Source: Ilex aquifolium
Lineage: Eukaryota > Streptophyta > Magnoliopsida > Aquifoliales > Aquifoliaceae
Direction: 5' to 3'
DNA length: 64,000 nt
NCBI GenBank assembly: GCA_951799425.1
Contig: OX637392.1
Span: 40,624,593 to 40,688,592, forward strand
The position numbers and the translations under genes are program-made. Below, piece after piece: positions 1-11,269 of the stretch. Within the stretch, counting starts at the first letter, position 1, and each line of letters begins with the position of its first letter. Below the pieces are notes generated by a model, which had not been told where the DNA came from, did no database searches, and was given only the letters and a program-made list of their open reading frames with translations.

Positions 1-1728
1 CATGGATGATGTCCCCTTTGGTGGCGTCTGTTGTTGGGTTGGAATCGTGGTTGGGATGGATGTTTGTTGGTATTTCTGCTTAATGGCATGGACTGACATC
101 TCGTTTACTTGTTCAACCAGAGCATCGTTTTCAGCTTCAAGTTGTTGAATTTTATCCTTTGCTGCTCGCATTTCAGCCTGGAATGTTTCTCTCTCTTTAT
201 TCATGTTGACGACCATGTTTTCCATACTCATTTTCAGTGATTCATTCTCCTTTGCAAGCTTCATGATCTCTTGGTTGTATTCTTCATCGGTCTTATTTGG
301 GTCGCACACTCCCTCATCATGCATTTGTTCTGACTCATAAACAACAACATCCAGGAGAGTTTCAAATGGTTGTCTTTCATTTACATTACCATCACTTGCA
401 TCCAAGATGTCATCATCATCGTCAATCAACAAGTCGTCCTCCTGCCACAGACTGTTTTCACGAACATCATGTTTTTGCTCATGTGTTCCTTTTTCCTCAT
501 GGATTTCATCATTTTCAACACTACCTGAGTCGTCCTTTCTATGTGGACTACCAACTGTTTCAACCTTGCTGTCTCTCTTTTTCTCATTATGTTTTAGCAA
601 TTTTTTTTCCTCCTTGGTCTTTTTCAACTTATGACAGATAACCTGGGAACAAATGGATTTTGTCAATTTCTTTTTTCATTAAAAACATGTATAATTCCAC
701 ATTCACAAAATCAATTTTGCTAACATTTGAACAAATTTCGCAAGATAACTGATATTGTGACATGCTTGTCACAATTAGCACGTTTCATAAATTCAGACAT
801 TGTATAAATGAGAATAGATATTTAAAACCCAAATTTAAACTTACATCTTTTGACCCAAGCTTCTATAGCTTCCTTTGCCTCATTGCCTTTTGAAGACATT
901 GTAAATTCCATTTCATGAATCTTGGGAATACATTTGGCATTCCAGGGGTTATCAATGTTGTGTGTTCACAAAACCAAAACTGTATGTGTTTGTAAATACT
1001 GTTAATGTCAATTTGAAAATCATAAAAAATTATAACAAATGCAACATATAGATTTAAAAAATTAACATACAAAAATACTAACCGGTATCAATAAAACGCA
1101 ACCAGTGATTGATGTGGGGGTATCCACCTTTTTCCTCAATGATTTGATAAGTGCACCTTGAATGGCACGACACCAATCATACTTCCTAATCTCATCTAAG
1201 TTCTCCACATATGAAACATATCCCCACCCAAGCGTGTTTCCTGTGTTTGTGAAGAAAAGGGACACCAGCAGGAGTAGACAAAACAACCTTGCAACGTTGT
1301 CAAAATCTGTTTGAGTTGTACCAACCACTGCAGGCCTCAATTTACTCTTTATCAACGTTGCATTCAATCTCTTATCTTTTCTAAACCAACGTTGGATAAA
1401 ATATGTTTTTTTTTTTACCATGTTTGGTTGAATTAATCCTCACTTGCCCATCTTGTATTCCAAAAATGAGTTTCACATCACTCCTACGCAATCTCAGTTC
1501 TTTCCCACCGATTTGAAATCTAGAGGTTTGTCCATTGAAACATAAAATCATTTTTAAGACTTCTTTGTCCGTTTTCCTGCACCATGCTTTGTCATCAATT
1601 TTTGAAGAGCCCACAATTTCGGCAATATCGAAGGAGTTATACATAACAGTCCATTCCCGTTGTTTCGCATATGGAGGCAAAAATTTAGGAGACTGTTCAC
1701 ATTCATCCGAATGGGCTATTTTAGACAT
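1..1728 (-). pseudogene. PMD/DUF1985-like plant gene, decayed, runs off left edge
   Basis: Reading right to left, 1728-1083 encodes a region of the type found in plant proteins linked to plant mobile domains or Ulp1-like transposon proteins: residues such as KMILCFNGQTSRFQIGGKEL, then SDVKLIFGIQDG, then YDWCRAIQGALIKSL. A 1-base frameshift sits in the T-run at about 1406-1417. A plausible intron is 1082-980 (GT..AG, phase 0), and the next exon starts FWFCEHT and contains PRFMKW. A strong GTAAGT donor near 846 and a CAG acceptor at 643 bracket another intron, but the frames do not join cleanly. The last exon, 642-1, is open to the edge and is acidic (DDDD run), then coiled-coil (EYNQEIMKLAKENESLKMS), then Q/T/P-rich. 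Homology is by eye. It could be a live gene carrying a sequence error in the T-run, but the second frame break makes a pseudogene more likely. Confidence 0.55.
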
Positions 1729-1735
1729 TTACAAT

Positions 1736-3279
1736 GTATTGTGTACTTTTTGACCAATATTTTTAAAAGTGGTACTTTTTGCCCTATAATTTCTAAAAAG
1801 GGTACCGGCCCCCTTAAAACCCTTAAAAGAACGTTGGATGTACTTTGCTCAATTATATTTAATTTGTTTTTGACTAGTTTTTTATATTTTTTATTAGACT
1901 ACACAAATTGTTAAAACTACTTTGTTGACCTAGTTTTTTTAGTACTATGCGAGCAATTTGATTCGCTTTATTAAATTACTTGAGTTTTATATTTTTATGC
2001 TACAAGAAAAACCTTCTCTCAGATTAAATTATTTTTTAACTTATCATAAACTATTTTTTGTTTTGTTTTTGTTTTGTTACTAACATAAAATTCCCCTAAT
2101 ATTAAATCACTCTCATAAGGATATTTTTTATATTTAGTGTTGTGAAATTGATGACATCATCAATCACTAACATCTCTTTTAGTTCAGGGGGTGTTTGGTA
2201 CCCAAAACCTTGGTATAATGGCTATACAAACCTGAAGTGGTCTCTTTGTAATTTAGACCAACTCAAGTGAAGGTAATCGTAATTATTCCATTGAAAAAAC
2301 TCTGACATTTAATTGTATTCTCTAACCATAACTCAAAATTTTACTCGAATTTAAATTAATATTTGAGTGAAAAACTTAATTTGATACAAATGACTCCAAG
2401 GAGAAACTCAAATTTAAATAAGGGCAAACCTAAATTTAAAAGAGAGTAAAGATGACCATTGGATATTTAAAAGAGGGTGAAATCTCACCATTAAAGATTT
2501 GAGTAAGAATTTGAGTCTCCCTTAATTTTGTATAAGTTTGAGTGAAGGTTGGAGCAAGTTTTTTTATACTTTTTTACTCAAATTTAAATTTAATTCTAAA
2601 TTTGAGTAAGGGTTTGAGATGCCCTTTAGGGCTGACTTTGCTGTTACAACACATGTATAAATTCCTCTAGCAAACTTGGTCCCTTGGCAAGTGTCTTGAG
2701 CCCACGGTCACTGAAATCTTAATTTATCGACCTTAATCTTTAATTACATGGGCTTTAATTTGATACTTATAAAAAACCAGGCCAAAGATTAAAAAATAGA
2801 ACACAATGGAATAAAACCTGTAAGCCGACCTCCTTCTAGACGTTAACGAACATTTTCCAAATACAATAAGCAATATTACACAAAGAAAGTAATGAATCCC
2901 AAAAAATAATAAATGGACAAGACACTTCCTATCTAAAACCCTAACAAATCTGGCTCCTCATGCTTTCAAGATTAATGAACATTCTTTGCACTCGGAATAT
3001 CTCATCAATCTTGATTACTTTGTATGGTTTGAGTGTTTGCTTTTTTGACTCCATGGTGCAGAGAATAAGCTTCTACTTGAAAATTGGGTCAGAAAGTTTA
3101 GCTGGCTGGATCCAAAGTGCCTATCCTTGCAATTCTACTTTAAGGAATCATGCTCACCTTTTATCATTAAGAGCATTCTTGCTCCCCATAGGTTGCCTTC
3201 TTCACGGACAGCAACTCTTTTGGCCTGGTTTTGACAATAGGTCATCTTGCGTCTTAATAGTAAATTATCACTGCCTTGT
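1736..3279. other. AT-rich spacer, no gene recognised
   Basis: I find no convincing coding region here. The stretch 2330-2640 repeats ACTCAAATTTAAAT-like words in both orientations. At about 2187 there is a GGGGGTGTTTGGT word like the termini of some plant MITEs, but I could not find its inverted partner. 2960-3270 may be extended 3' flank of the LINE remnant to its right. Confidence 0.4.
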
Positions 3280-3975
3280 GTGTAATTTGTAAAGCTGATA
3301 TGGGGAGCAAATTACAAACAAGCAAAAAAAGGAAAAGCTTATCCCAAAGTTCTTGCAAGGAGTGTGATTTCTCTTCAAAGATCCTTCCATTCCTTTCTAC
3401 CCACACATTCCATAGGATGGCCAGAACAACACAATTTCATAGAGTTTTTGCTTCCTTGTTCCTTCCAAAAACCCCACCATTCAATAAGGAGCATATCTAC
3501 GCAAGATGTAGGAATGATCCCTGGAGATCCCGCTAAAGCAAATAATCTCGATCACAACTCCGAAGGCAATTGGGCAATGAAAGAATAAATGATCCAATCT
3601 TTCCTCACTAGCCTCGCAAAGGGAACACCATTGGGGTCCAAAAGAAACTTGTGGTTTCCTCCTTTGCAACATGCCATTGGAGTTAAGTTTCTTATAAGAA
3701 AAATTAAGCAAAAACTTGTACCCTTAATGGGACCTTAGACTTCCAAATCACAACTTCTCTGGTAGAAAGGATGGAATCGTGTTGTCTAGCAATCAATGAC
3801 TCAAAAAAGATTTGCAATATATACACCCGAAGAAGAAATTGTCCTCCTTTTATTAACCAAGGTGTGATCAAGAGCAAAGTTATCTAAATGAAAAACAGGT
3901 GAGGTTAGTTCCGTGAGTTCTCATTTACTAAGATTCCTAAAGAAATCAAAGTTCTAGGTTGGAGGATGGGAGGAT
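3280..3975 (-). pseudogene. L1-type LINE remnant (RT C-terminus and zf-RVT)
   Basis: Read on the minus strand, the region 3975-3700 gives pieces typical of the end of a plant L1 reverse transcriptase, including SSGVYILQIFFESL and VVIWKSKVPLRVQVFA. 3711-3481 encodes NGMLQRRKPQVSFG then PQWCSLCEASEERLDHLFFHC, which is the RT-associated zinc-binding pattern (CX2C..HLFFHC). Below 3481, fragments resembling the usual RN/E-rich tail continue in shifted frames. Several stops and frameshifts are present and no endonuclease or RT catalytic box is seen, so this is a 5'-truncated, dead copy. It is abutted on the right by the presumed LTR of element A. Confidence 0.75.
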
Positions 3976-3985
3976 GGAAAAAGCA

Positions 3986-4789
3986 TGTTGGTTTTAGCCA
4001 AGTTATGTGATCAAGATAAACTATATAAGCAAGGAAATTTAGATGCAAAAGGAAATCTCCCATCCAACCATCTTAAAATGAAGGAAACCACCACGTGCAC
4101 ATTGCTTTCTTCGCTTCCACAAAAGAATATAGTACTGAAGGGGGTGGCTCCCTTTATTACACGTGTTATGTCATTAAATGAACCCACGTGAGGTTGACAA
4201 GACAGTGCACGTGACAAGAACATCAGCTGCTCAAACAAATGAACTTAGCCGAACTAACTGACGAGTTCGGCAAAAATAGCAAAAGAGCTCGGTTTGTACC
4301 AAACCGAGTTAATCAATCACTTCGGCAAGCATTGCGGGAGTCCGTCCATCATTATAGCCGAGCTGTTTGAAAGAGATATACAGAAGGATAGATATTCACC
4401 TAAAACTTCGGCATTCAGATAAGTGAATCAGCGAAATTGTTGAGATTAGAAGGAATTGCTGGAGAGAGATCAGCAACTTCCCAAAACTGAATCACTAAAT
4501 TAAAGGAAGGTGTGCCACCTTGAACCAAAAACTTCGGAAACCCTAATGAGCTAACGATCTATAAGAGGCAGAAAGGACTAAGAGAAAAGGTACGCTGAAC
4601 TCTCCCAGTCTTCTTGCATCTATTCAATTCCATTATTGACTTAAGCATCGGAGTGCCTTCGATCGAAGCACTTCGATCTTGGGCAGTTTTTTCGTTTTGC
4701 AGGGAGGAGATTGGAAGCCAAGTTCAGAAAACACTTAGAATTATCAATCTATCATCAGTATGAGGTATTCTCAATTTTTACCTCTTACA
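3986..4789 (+). repeat. Presumed 5' LTR of element A
   Basis: The right end is placed at CA 4788-4789, four bases before the primer site. The left end at TG 3986-3987 is inferred only. The segment 4236-4420 is rich in short TTCGGC/CCGAG words that also recur in the element's internal and 3' regions, which ties it to the element. There is no second LTR in the window for comparison, so the length (about 800 bp) is provisional. Confidence 0.45.
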
Positions 4790-4793
4790 TTTT

Positions 4794-4810
4794 AGCGCCG
4801 TCTGTGGGAA
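4794..4810 (+). promoter_or_regulatory. Primer binding site of element A (tRNA-Arg type)
   Basis: AGCGCCGTCTGTGGGAA follows the LTR end. It fits the 3' end of a plant tRNA-Arg, the primer I recall being reported for Ogre-type elements. The assignment of the tRNA is from memory of the family and should be checked against a tRNA set. Confidence 0.65.
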
Positions 4811-4838
4811 TATTATTTAAACAGAACAAAAAGCTATT

Positions 4839-7142
4839 ATGTCAAGACTCAGAAGTGCTATTGGATCACCTATAGGCAGTCTTGCCTTGGGTAATTCCGA
4901 TCCGGTGTCACTTCCATCCGATAGCAACGTCAGAATGCATGTTAACGGAAGCACTGCTAAGCCCCATGAGGATGACGAGGTATCTTCAGCAAGTTTCAGA
5001 CCATCTAAGAATCCAAACCAGCAAGTTGGAAATCGCGGTGAATCCCTCCGTACCGAGGGGGAAAATCACTCTACGGTAAAGCTGGTCCAGTCTATGTAGG
5101 ACCGGCTGGATGCTCATGACAAGTTATTCAAAAAATCTTATTCCAGGGAGAACGATCTGCTAAAGGAAAACGTAGAGTTGAAAGCCAAATTGAAGGAGCT
5201 GACTAGAAAAGAGAAGCGTGAGAGAGAAAGCCGACGAGAAAGTCCTGAGAAAAAGTTTAGCAGATTCAGAAAAATCGAAACTAACAAATACCGACAGAAA
5301 AAACCTCGGGTTTCAGAGGAGGACTCCTGGAAGCAGTACATCGCTGAAGAGTTAGACAACCGCTTGAAGAAGCCGGAGTAGAGGTCGGCTAGGGATATAT
5401 CAAGAAGAGCGACAGGGGAGTATGAAGACGGTTCGGATTCGTCCCCTTTTTCCTCATGGATTGAAAAGGGGCGTATCCCGAGTAAGTTCACCGTTCCGAA
5501 CTTCAAGCTCTACGATGGAAAAACCGACCCATCTTCCCACATCAGACATTTTAGACAGCTGATGACCATACATCAGAAGAATGAACTCCTGCTCTGCACG
5601 ATCTTTCCTAGCAGCCTTGGAGAATCGGCCATGAAGTGGTTTGACAGCTTGCCGAGGCAGTCGATTGACGGCTGGTCGCAGCTAGCCGAACAGTTCACTG
5701 CTCGGTTCATAACGAGTAGCAAACAGCCTAATGACGTCGGTGCTTTGCTGACATTAAAAAAACGAAACAATAAGACTTTGCGCGAGTATGCTCATCGTTA
5801 CTGGGAGACGATAAATGAGGTAGAAGGTTGCAACCCTGAAATTGTGGTGGCATAATTCAAGATCGAGTTGCCAAAGGAGAACCCCCTGTACCAATCTTTA
5901 ACGAGGAGGCCGGCCGCAGACTTGGAAGAATTAATGGTTAGAATCGAGAAATATGCTAAAGTTGACGATGACTTGTCCAGAGACGTGGTAAGGGATCAAC
6001 ATAACAGAAGGTAGTTCGGCAGGGAGAAACAGGCCGAGCCGAACAGAGAGATAGGGAGAAAGAACGAGAAGGATGGGTTCTACACGAAATCTCCTTTCCT
6101 TGGAGTAAACACACTGTTTAAAGAGCCCATACACAAGATAATGGGCCAGATCAAAGGGAAGCCGTTCTTCAAATGGCCCAACAAGTTGATAGGAGACCCT
6201 TCGAGGCGAAATCCTAACTTCAGATGTTCGTATCATCGTGATGTCAGTCATATGACCAAAAATTTTCGAACACTGAAACAACACTTGGAGGAGTTGGTCC
6301 GAGAGGGGCATCTCTCCGAGTTCATCGAGAGCGAGGCCAGCCCAAACGGAGGAAGATCCGAACCAAGGGGAGATAAGACCACGCCAGCAGGGGTAATAGA
6401 TGTGATCCACGTTGCAACAAATTCACAGATGTCCACAAACAACGCTGCTAGGGCGTACATTCAGAAAGCCGCGAAGGAAAGAGAAGTCTATCAGCTTCGG
6501 CTAACCCCTGAGATAAGAAGCAAAAGGCTGAAGCTGGAAGAATCGATTGACTCCGTTTGCTTCACCGAGCAAGATTTGGAAGGGATTCATCAGCCGCATA
6601 ATGATGCGTTGGTGGTAACACTTCGGATAGCGAACTTCGATGTGAGAAGGGTTTTGATCGATCCAGGAAGCTCGTCTGAGATTATGTACATTGACCTTTT
6701 TGACAAGCTCGGACTCAGGAGAGAAGATCTCAAGCCATCGAACACTCCATTAATTGGTTTTAGTGGAAAAACAGTCCTTCCTAAAGGAAAAATCACACTG
6801 CCAGTAAAGACGGGACCAGTTGATGTCATGACCGAATTTCTTGTAGTTGATACGGTCTCAGCTTACAATGCAATAATGGGGAGGTCGTGGTTACACGAGA
6901 TGAAGGCGGTACCATCAACCTACCACCAGATGCTGAAATTCCCTTCCTCGGAAGGAATAGTGAACATCAGAGGAGACCAGGTCAGCTCCAGGACTTGCTT
7001 ATTGGCTTCGGTCAAAACGAAAAATGAGTTAGAAGTTGGAGAGAAAGTTCTGTTGCAGGTGGGGAAAAATAGCAATCAACGATTAACGGCTCGGCTGTTT
7101 CACACGACCGAGCTGACAAGGAAAGTCCTAAAGTACCTTTAG
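4839..7142 (+). pseudogene. gag: gag and protease of element A
   Basis: One reading frame from ATG 4839 to TAG 7140-7142, broken by in-frame stops at 5097, 5379, 5853 and 6012. A coiled-coil basic stretch lies around 5160-5370. The Retrotrans_gag core follows (SAMKWFDSLPRQSIDGWSQ; residues 240-340 of the frame). A CX2-type knuckle region (RCSYHRDVSHMT) lies near 6225. The protease part at about 6600-6960 shows VLIDPGSSSEIMYIDLF, where DPGSS is the aspartate triad variant (D-S/T-G-A/S) with Pro in place of Ser/Thr, as is common in Tat elements, followed by AIMGRSWLH. Gag packages the RNA; the protease cleaves the polyprotein. At least one stop (TAG 5097) fits a CAG-to-TAG change. Confidence 0.85.
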
Positions 7143-7759
7143 ACACTAAAAAGGAAGCTACAGACCGGACAATTGAAGTCCTATCTAAAGTACCTTTAGA
7201 TAAAGATGGTGATCCAGACAAGTACTTCCTACTTGGAGCATCTCTTAGTCCCGAACAGAGAAAGGAGCTCGCTTGCCTGCTTAAAGAATATGTCGACGTC
7301 TTCGCATGGAGCACCAGTGAGATGCCCGGCGTACCGTCCGAGGTTGCATGTCATCGGCTGAATGTTGACCCGACCTTCAAGCCAATTAAACAAAAGCTAA
7401 GAAGGTCGGCACCACAACACCAAGAAGTAGTAAAAGAAGAAGTGACCCGATTACTTGGGTCTCAAACTATCAGGGAAGTGCAATATCCGACCTGGCTGTC
7501 TAACACAGTGGTAGTTAGCAAGAAAAATGGGAAATGGAGAGTTTGTGTGGACTTCACCGACCTCAACAAAGCATGCCCGAAGGACAGTTTTCCTTTGCTT
7601 AAAATAGATCAACTGGTTGATGCGACTGCCGGGCACGAGCAAATGAGCTTTCTAGATGCCTACAGAGGGTATCACCAAATCCCCCTGGCCGAAGAAGATC
7701 AAGAAAAAACTGCCTTCATAACTCCCGAAGGGACATACTGTTACAAGGTGATGCCATGA
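7133..7759 (+). pseudogene. pol: RT N-terminal half of element A
   Basis: The frame opens after a frameshift near 7090-7133 relative to the protease frame. It runs VPLDTKKEATD, then the conserved SEMPGVPSEVACHRLN linker, then RT motifs: VVVSKKNGKWRVCVDFTDLN, FPLLKIDQLVDATAGH, and MSFLDAYRGYHQIPLAEEDQ, where the first catalytic Asp lies in FLDAYRGY. It ends at VMP followed by a stop. The block that normally joins VMPFGLKN-type residues to the catalytic YIDD box has been deleted (about 20 codons) and the frame changes, so the RT fold is broken between palm motifs B and C. Confidence 0.85.
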
Positions 7760-10362
7760 TCGACAACACTATGGAGGTCTACATTGACGACATGGTGGTG
7801 AAGAGTCGTAGGGCCACCGACCATTGTGCCGACCTAAAAGGTATTTTTGATGTTCTTCGAAGATTCAAAATGAAGTTAAATGCCTCTAAATGTGCCTTTG
7901 GGGTGGGCTCGGGAAAGTTCCTCGGTTTTCTGGTTACACACAGAGGTATAGAGGTAAACCCTAATCAGGTCAAAGCCATTGAAGAATTGCAATCACCCCG
8001 GACCGTGAAAGAAGTACAAAGACTTACAGGGATGGCGGCAGCGCTCGGCAGATTTATATCCCGAGCCTCTGATAAGTGTAGACCGTTTTTTCAGTCTATC
8101 AAAGGAAGGAAGGGAACACTTTGGAGTCAGGAGTGTGAAGAGGCGTTTCTAAATCGCAAGGCATACTTGGCCTCACCACCAATCTTATCAACACCATTGC
8201 CCGAAGAAATTTTGTTCCTCTACCTAGCAGTATCTGAAAACGCTGTGAGTGGAGCGCTGATGAGAAACGACCATGAAAGATTAAGGCCTATTTATTATGT
8301 AAGTAAAATGCTCCTAGACGTAGAATCAAGGTACACACCGTTGGAGAAACTCGCACTTGTACTAATTAGTTCGGCCAGGAAGCTCAGACATTATTTTCAG
8401 GGGCATCAGATCACCGTGCTCACCGACCAGCCGTTGAAGTCCATTTTTCAAAAGGCCGACCTCTCTGGATGCGTTGCCAAGTGGGCTGTTGAGCTCGGGG
8501 AGTTCGATATTTTATTTGAACCAAGGAAGGCAATCAAAAGACAAATAGTTGCTGACTTTATTGCCGAATTTCAACCCAAAAATAATTCAGAACCAAACGA
8601 CAAGGCAGACGACAATCAGCTGATGGAGCTCGGGAGAAAATGGACCCTATCTGTTGATGGGTCTTCTAACCAAAAAGGCGCAGGAATTGGCCTCATTCTA
8701 GTAAGTCCGGATGGTTGTGTCCTAGAAAAGTCCATTAGACTCGGCTTCCACGCGTCAAATAACGAAGCCGAATATGAGGCCCTAATTGCCGGAGTGAAGT
8801 TCGCGGCTGAGTTGGGGGCACCAAAGCTTCAAATATTCTCCGATTCACAGCTAGTGGTAAATCAGATAATAGGGGAGTATGCGGCTAAGGATGAGAGAAT
8901 GATGGCATATCAAGCTGTTGCTGAAAAAGAATTGAGCAAAATACCGAAGTATACTATCCAGCAGGTCGGAAGAGCAAGAAATTCGCATGCCGACGCCCTT
9001 GCTTCATTGGCTTCTGCCATCGATCAGGATACTAAAAGAGCCCTCACAATTGAGTTCCAATCCAAGCCGAGTATCAATCATAATAAAATTGACGAAGTTT
9101 TGTGTAATGAAGCTGAACCGAGCTGGATGGATCCAGTCATTGCTTACCTGAAGAATGGTGATTTACCGGAAGACAAGAAGGAGGGTCATAAGCTACGATT
9201 GACAGTAGCTAGGTATTGGTTATCTCCAAAAGGCGAGCTTTATCGACGCTCATTTGGTGGCCCATACTTAAAATGTGTGCACCCGAAAATAGTCCCGGAC
9301 TTCCTGTCTGAAATTCATGAAGGAAGTTGTGGAGCTCACACAGGGGGGAGGTCTCTAGCTCACCGAACAGTCTCACAGGGCTTTTGGTGGCCATACATGC
9401 AGAAAGACGCCCAGCAGTTTGTTAGGCGATGTGAAAAATGTCAGAAATTCTCGGCAATTCCAAGAAAACCCTCACAAGAGTTACTTCCTTTGGCGAGTCC
9501 GTGGCCATTTGCGCAGTGGGGGCTGGACATAGTGGGACCTCTACCTCGGGCTCCTGGCAATAAGAAGTACCTTCTAGTTGTCATTGATTATTTTACCAAG
9601 TGGGTGGAAGCCGAGCCCCTAGCCAATATCAGAGACACCGATACAAGGAAATTCGTTTGGAGGAACATTATCACAAGGTACGGAATCCCTCATACACTTA
9701 TCTCTGACAATGGCACACAGTTCGATAGTAGTCCTTTCAAGGATTTCTGTCAGCATTATGGTATTCGAAATCACTATTCCACCCCGGCCTATCCTCAAAG
9801 TAATGGGCAAACAGAGATCTCCAATAAGACCATCTTGGATGGAGTCAAGAAAAGATTAGAGGATGCCAAGGGGAGATGGGTAGAAGAGTTGCCTAGTGTT
9901 TTGTGGACGTACCGTACCACAGCTCGGCGCTCCACTGGTGAAACCCCCTTCTCCCTAGCTTATGGAATGGAAGCAGTAATTCCTTTAGAGATCGGCTTAC
10001 CGAACCTGAGAACCGAACTGGTGCAGAGCCAAAATAATGACGAAACCATCAGCCGAGATCTTGATCTAGCAGAAGAAAAAAGAGAACGAGCAGCTATTAC
10101 AATGGCCTCTTATCGGCATCAAATGGCCCGAGCCTACAACAAGAAGGTTATGCCTCGGTCTTTCGTACTCGGGGATCTGGTGCTCAGACGAGTGATGGGG
10201 TCGGCAAAGGACCCAACACATGGGAAGCTTGGAGCGAACTGGGATGGGTCGTACAAGGTAACCCGAGTTGGGGGCAGCGGTTATTACGAACTCGAAACCA
10301 TGGATCACAGAGCTGTGCCACGCCCCTGGAATACTGCTAATTTGAGAAAGTTATATTTTTAA
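7756..10362 (+). pseudogene. pol: Element A: RT C-terminus, RNase H, archaeal-type RNase H, integrase
   Basis: An 868-residue open frame. Residues 7-20 carry the RT catalytic box VYIDDMVVKS. The first RNase H spans about 140-260 (LFLYLAVSENAVSGALM, then VLTDQPLKSIF). A second RNase H, about 295-420, shows LSVDGSSNQKGAGIGLI, NNEAEYEALIAG, IFSDSQLVVNQI and HADALASLAS, giving the D-E-D-D set of the archaeal-type RNase H of Tat elements. Integrase follows: HEGSCGAHTGG plus CEKCQ (HHCC finger), WGLDIVGPLP (first D), ISDNGTQF (second D), and SNGQTEISNK (catalytic E). Translation of this part alone is intact, but the frame starts inside RT and depends on the broken upstream part, so it is scored as a pseudogene fragment. 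Confidence 0.9.
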
Positions 10363-10727
10363 AAAGTACATTTTTAGATAGAACTCCGAAGTACCTTCGG
10401 AGAACTTAAGGGTGCCCCTTGAGTCAGTAGAGTGTTTGTCAAAAGTTTAGACGAGAATTGGAGTTTATTAAATAAAGAGATTTTTTGAAGATCCATTTGC
10501 ATATTCTACTTTTCATTTACGACCTACTGCTAAGGTAGGGAGGCAAAAATCCTAATAGAAGTAACTACTTAAATCAGGCGCAGCCACCCGATCTATTCCA
10601 GTCCCACAGCTAGGCATGCCGATGTAAGCTGAAAAAGGGATGGATTGGAGTCCAACAAGGTTGGCGGGTCGGTGCGTGGTAGAGACACTCTTAGATTCCC
10701 AAGGGATTATGAGTAACTCTACGAGAG
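10363..10727 (+). other. Element A 3' non-coding region, upstream part
   Basis: Spacer between the integrase stop and the tandem repeats. It contains the same GAACTCCGAAGTACC-like and TCGG/CCGA words as the LTR. No ORF is supported. Confidence 0.5.
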
Positions 10728-11108
10728 GACCGAGCTCACTGAAGAAGAGCCGAGCACAGGCCATAACTTCAGAAGAGGAAAGAATTTTCTAAGTGTTGAA
10801 GTCTCCACTAAGGGACCGAACTCTTTGAAGAAAGGTCGAGCAAGTGCCATAACTTCAGCAGAGGTAAAATACTTTTCTAAATGTTAAAGTCCTCACTGAG
10901 GGACCGAACTCTTTGAAGAAAGGCCGAGCAAGTGCCATAACTTCAACAGAGATAAAGTACTTTTCTAAATGTTAAAGTCCTCACTGAGGGACCGAACTCT
11001 TTGAAGAAAGGCTGAACAAGGGCCATAACTTTAGAAGAGGAAAGAATTTTTCTAAGTGTTGAAGTCCCCCCTAAGGGACCGAGCTCTTTAGAAAGGCTAA
11101 GGGCCAAA
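10728..11108 (+). repeat. ~88-bp tandem repeat in element A 3' UTR
   Basis: Four full units and one partial begin with GACCGA(A/G)CTC at 10728, 10814, 10902, 10990 and 11077 (periods 86, 88, 88, 87). Each unit contains AGGCCATAACTT-like and GTTAAAGTCC-like words. Units 2 and 3 are closest to each other. Tandem arrays at this place are a known trait of Tat/Ogre elements and a documented source of new satellites. Confidence 0.9.
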
Positions 11109-11269
11109 ACTATGAAAGTTTAATTATTTAAGATATTTTTAAAAGATTTGATCAAGTTCTACAAATAAAGCCGAAAGCAAAGATCCAAAACCAAAGAGTT
11201 ACTTGCATTAAAACTTCAAGATATTACATTAGAAATGATCATTACATCAAAAAGTTGCAAAAAACTCTT

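Noticed and set aside
2187-2200. MITE-like terminus GGGGGTGTTTGGT
   Set aside because: No inverted partner and no target duplication could be found within 1 kb.
7012-7314. Minus-strand ORF of 100 codons over the protease/RT junction
   Set aside because: Shadow of the sense coding frame; no motif.
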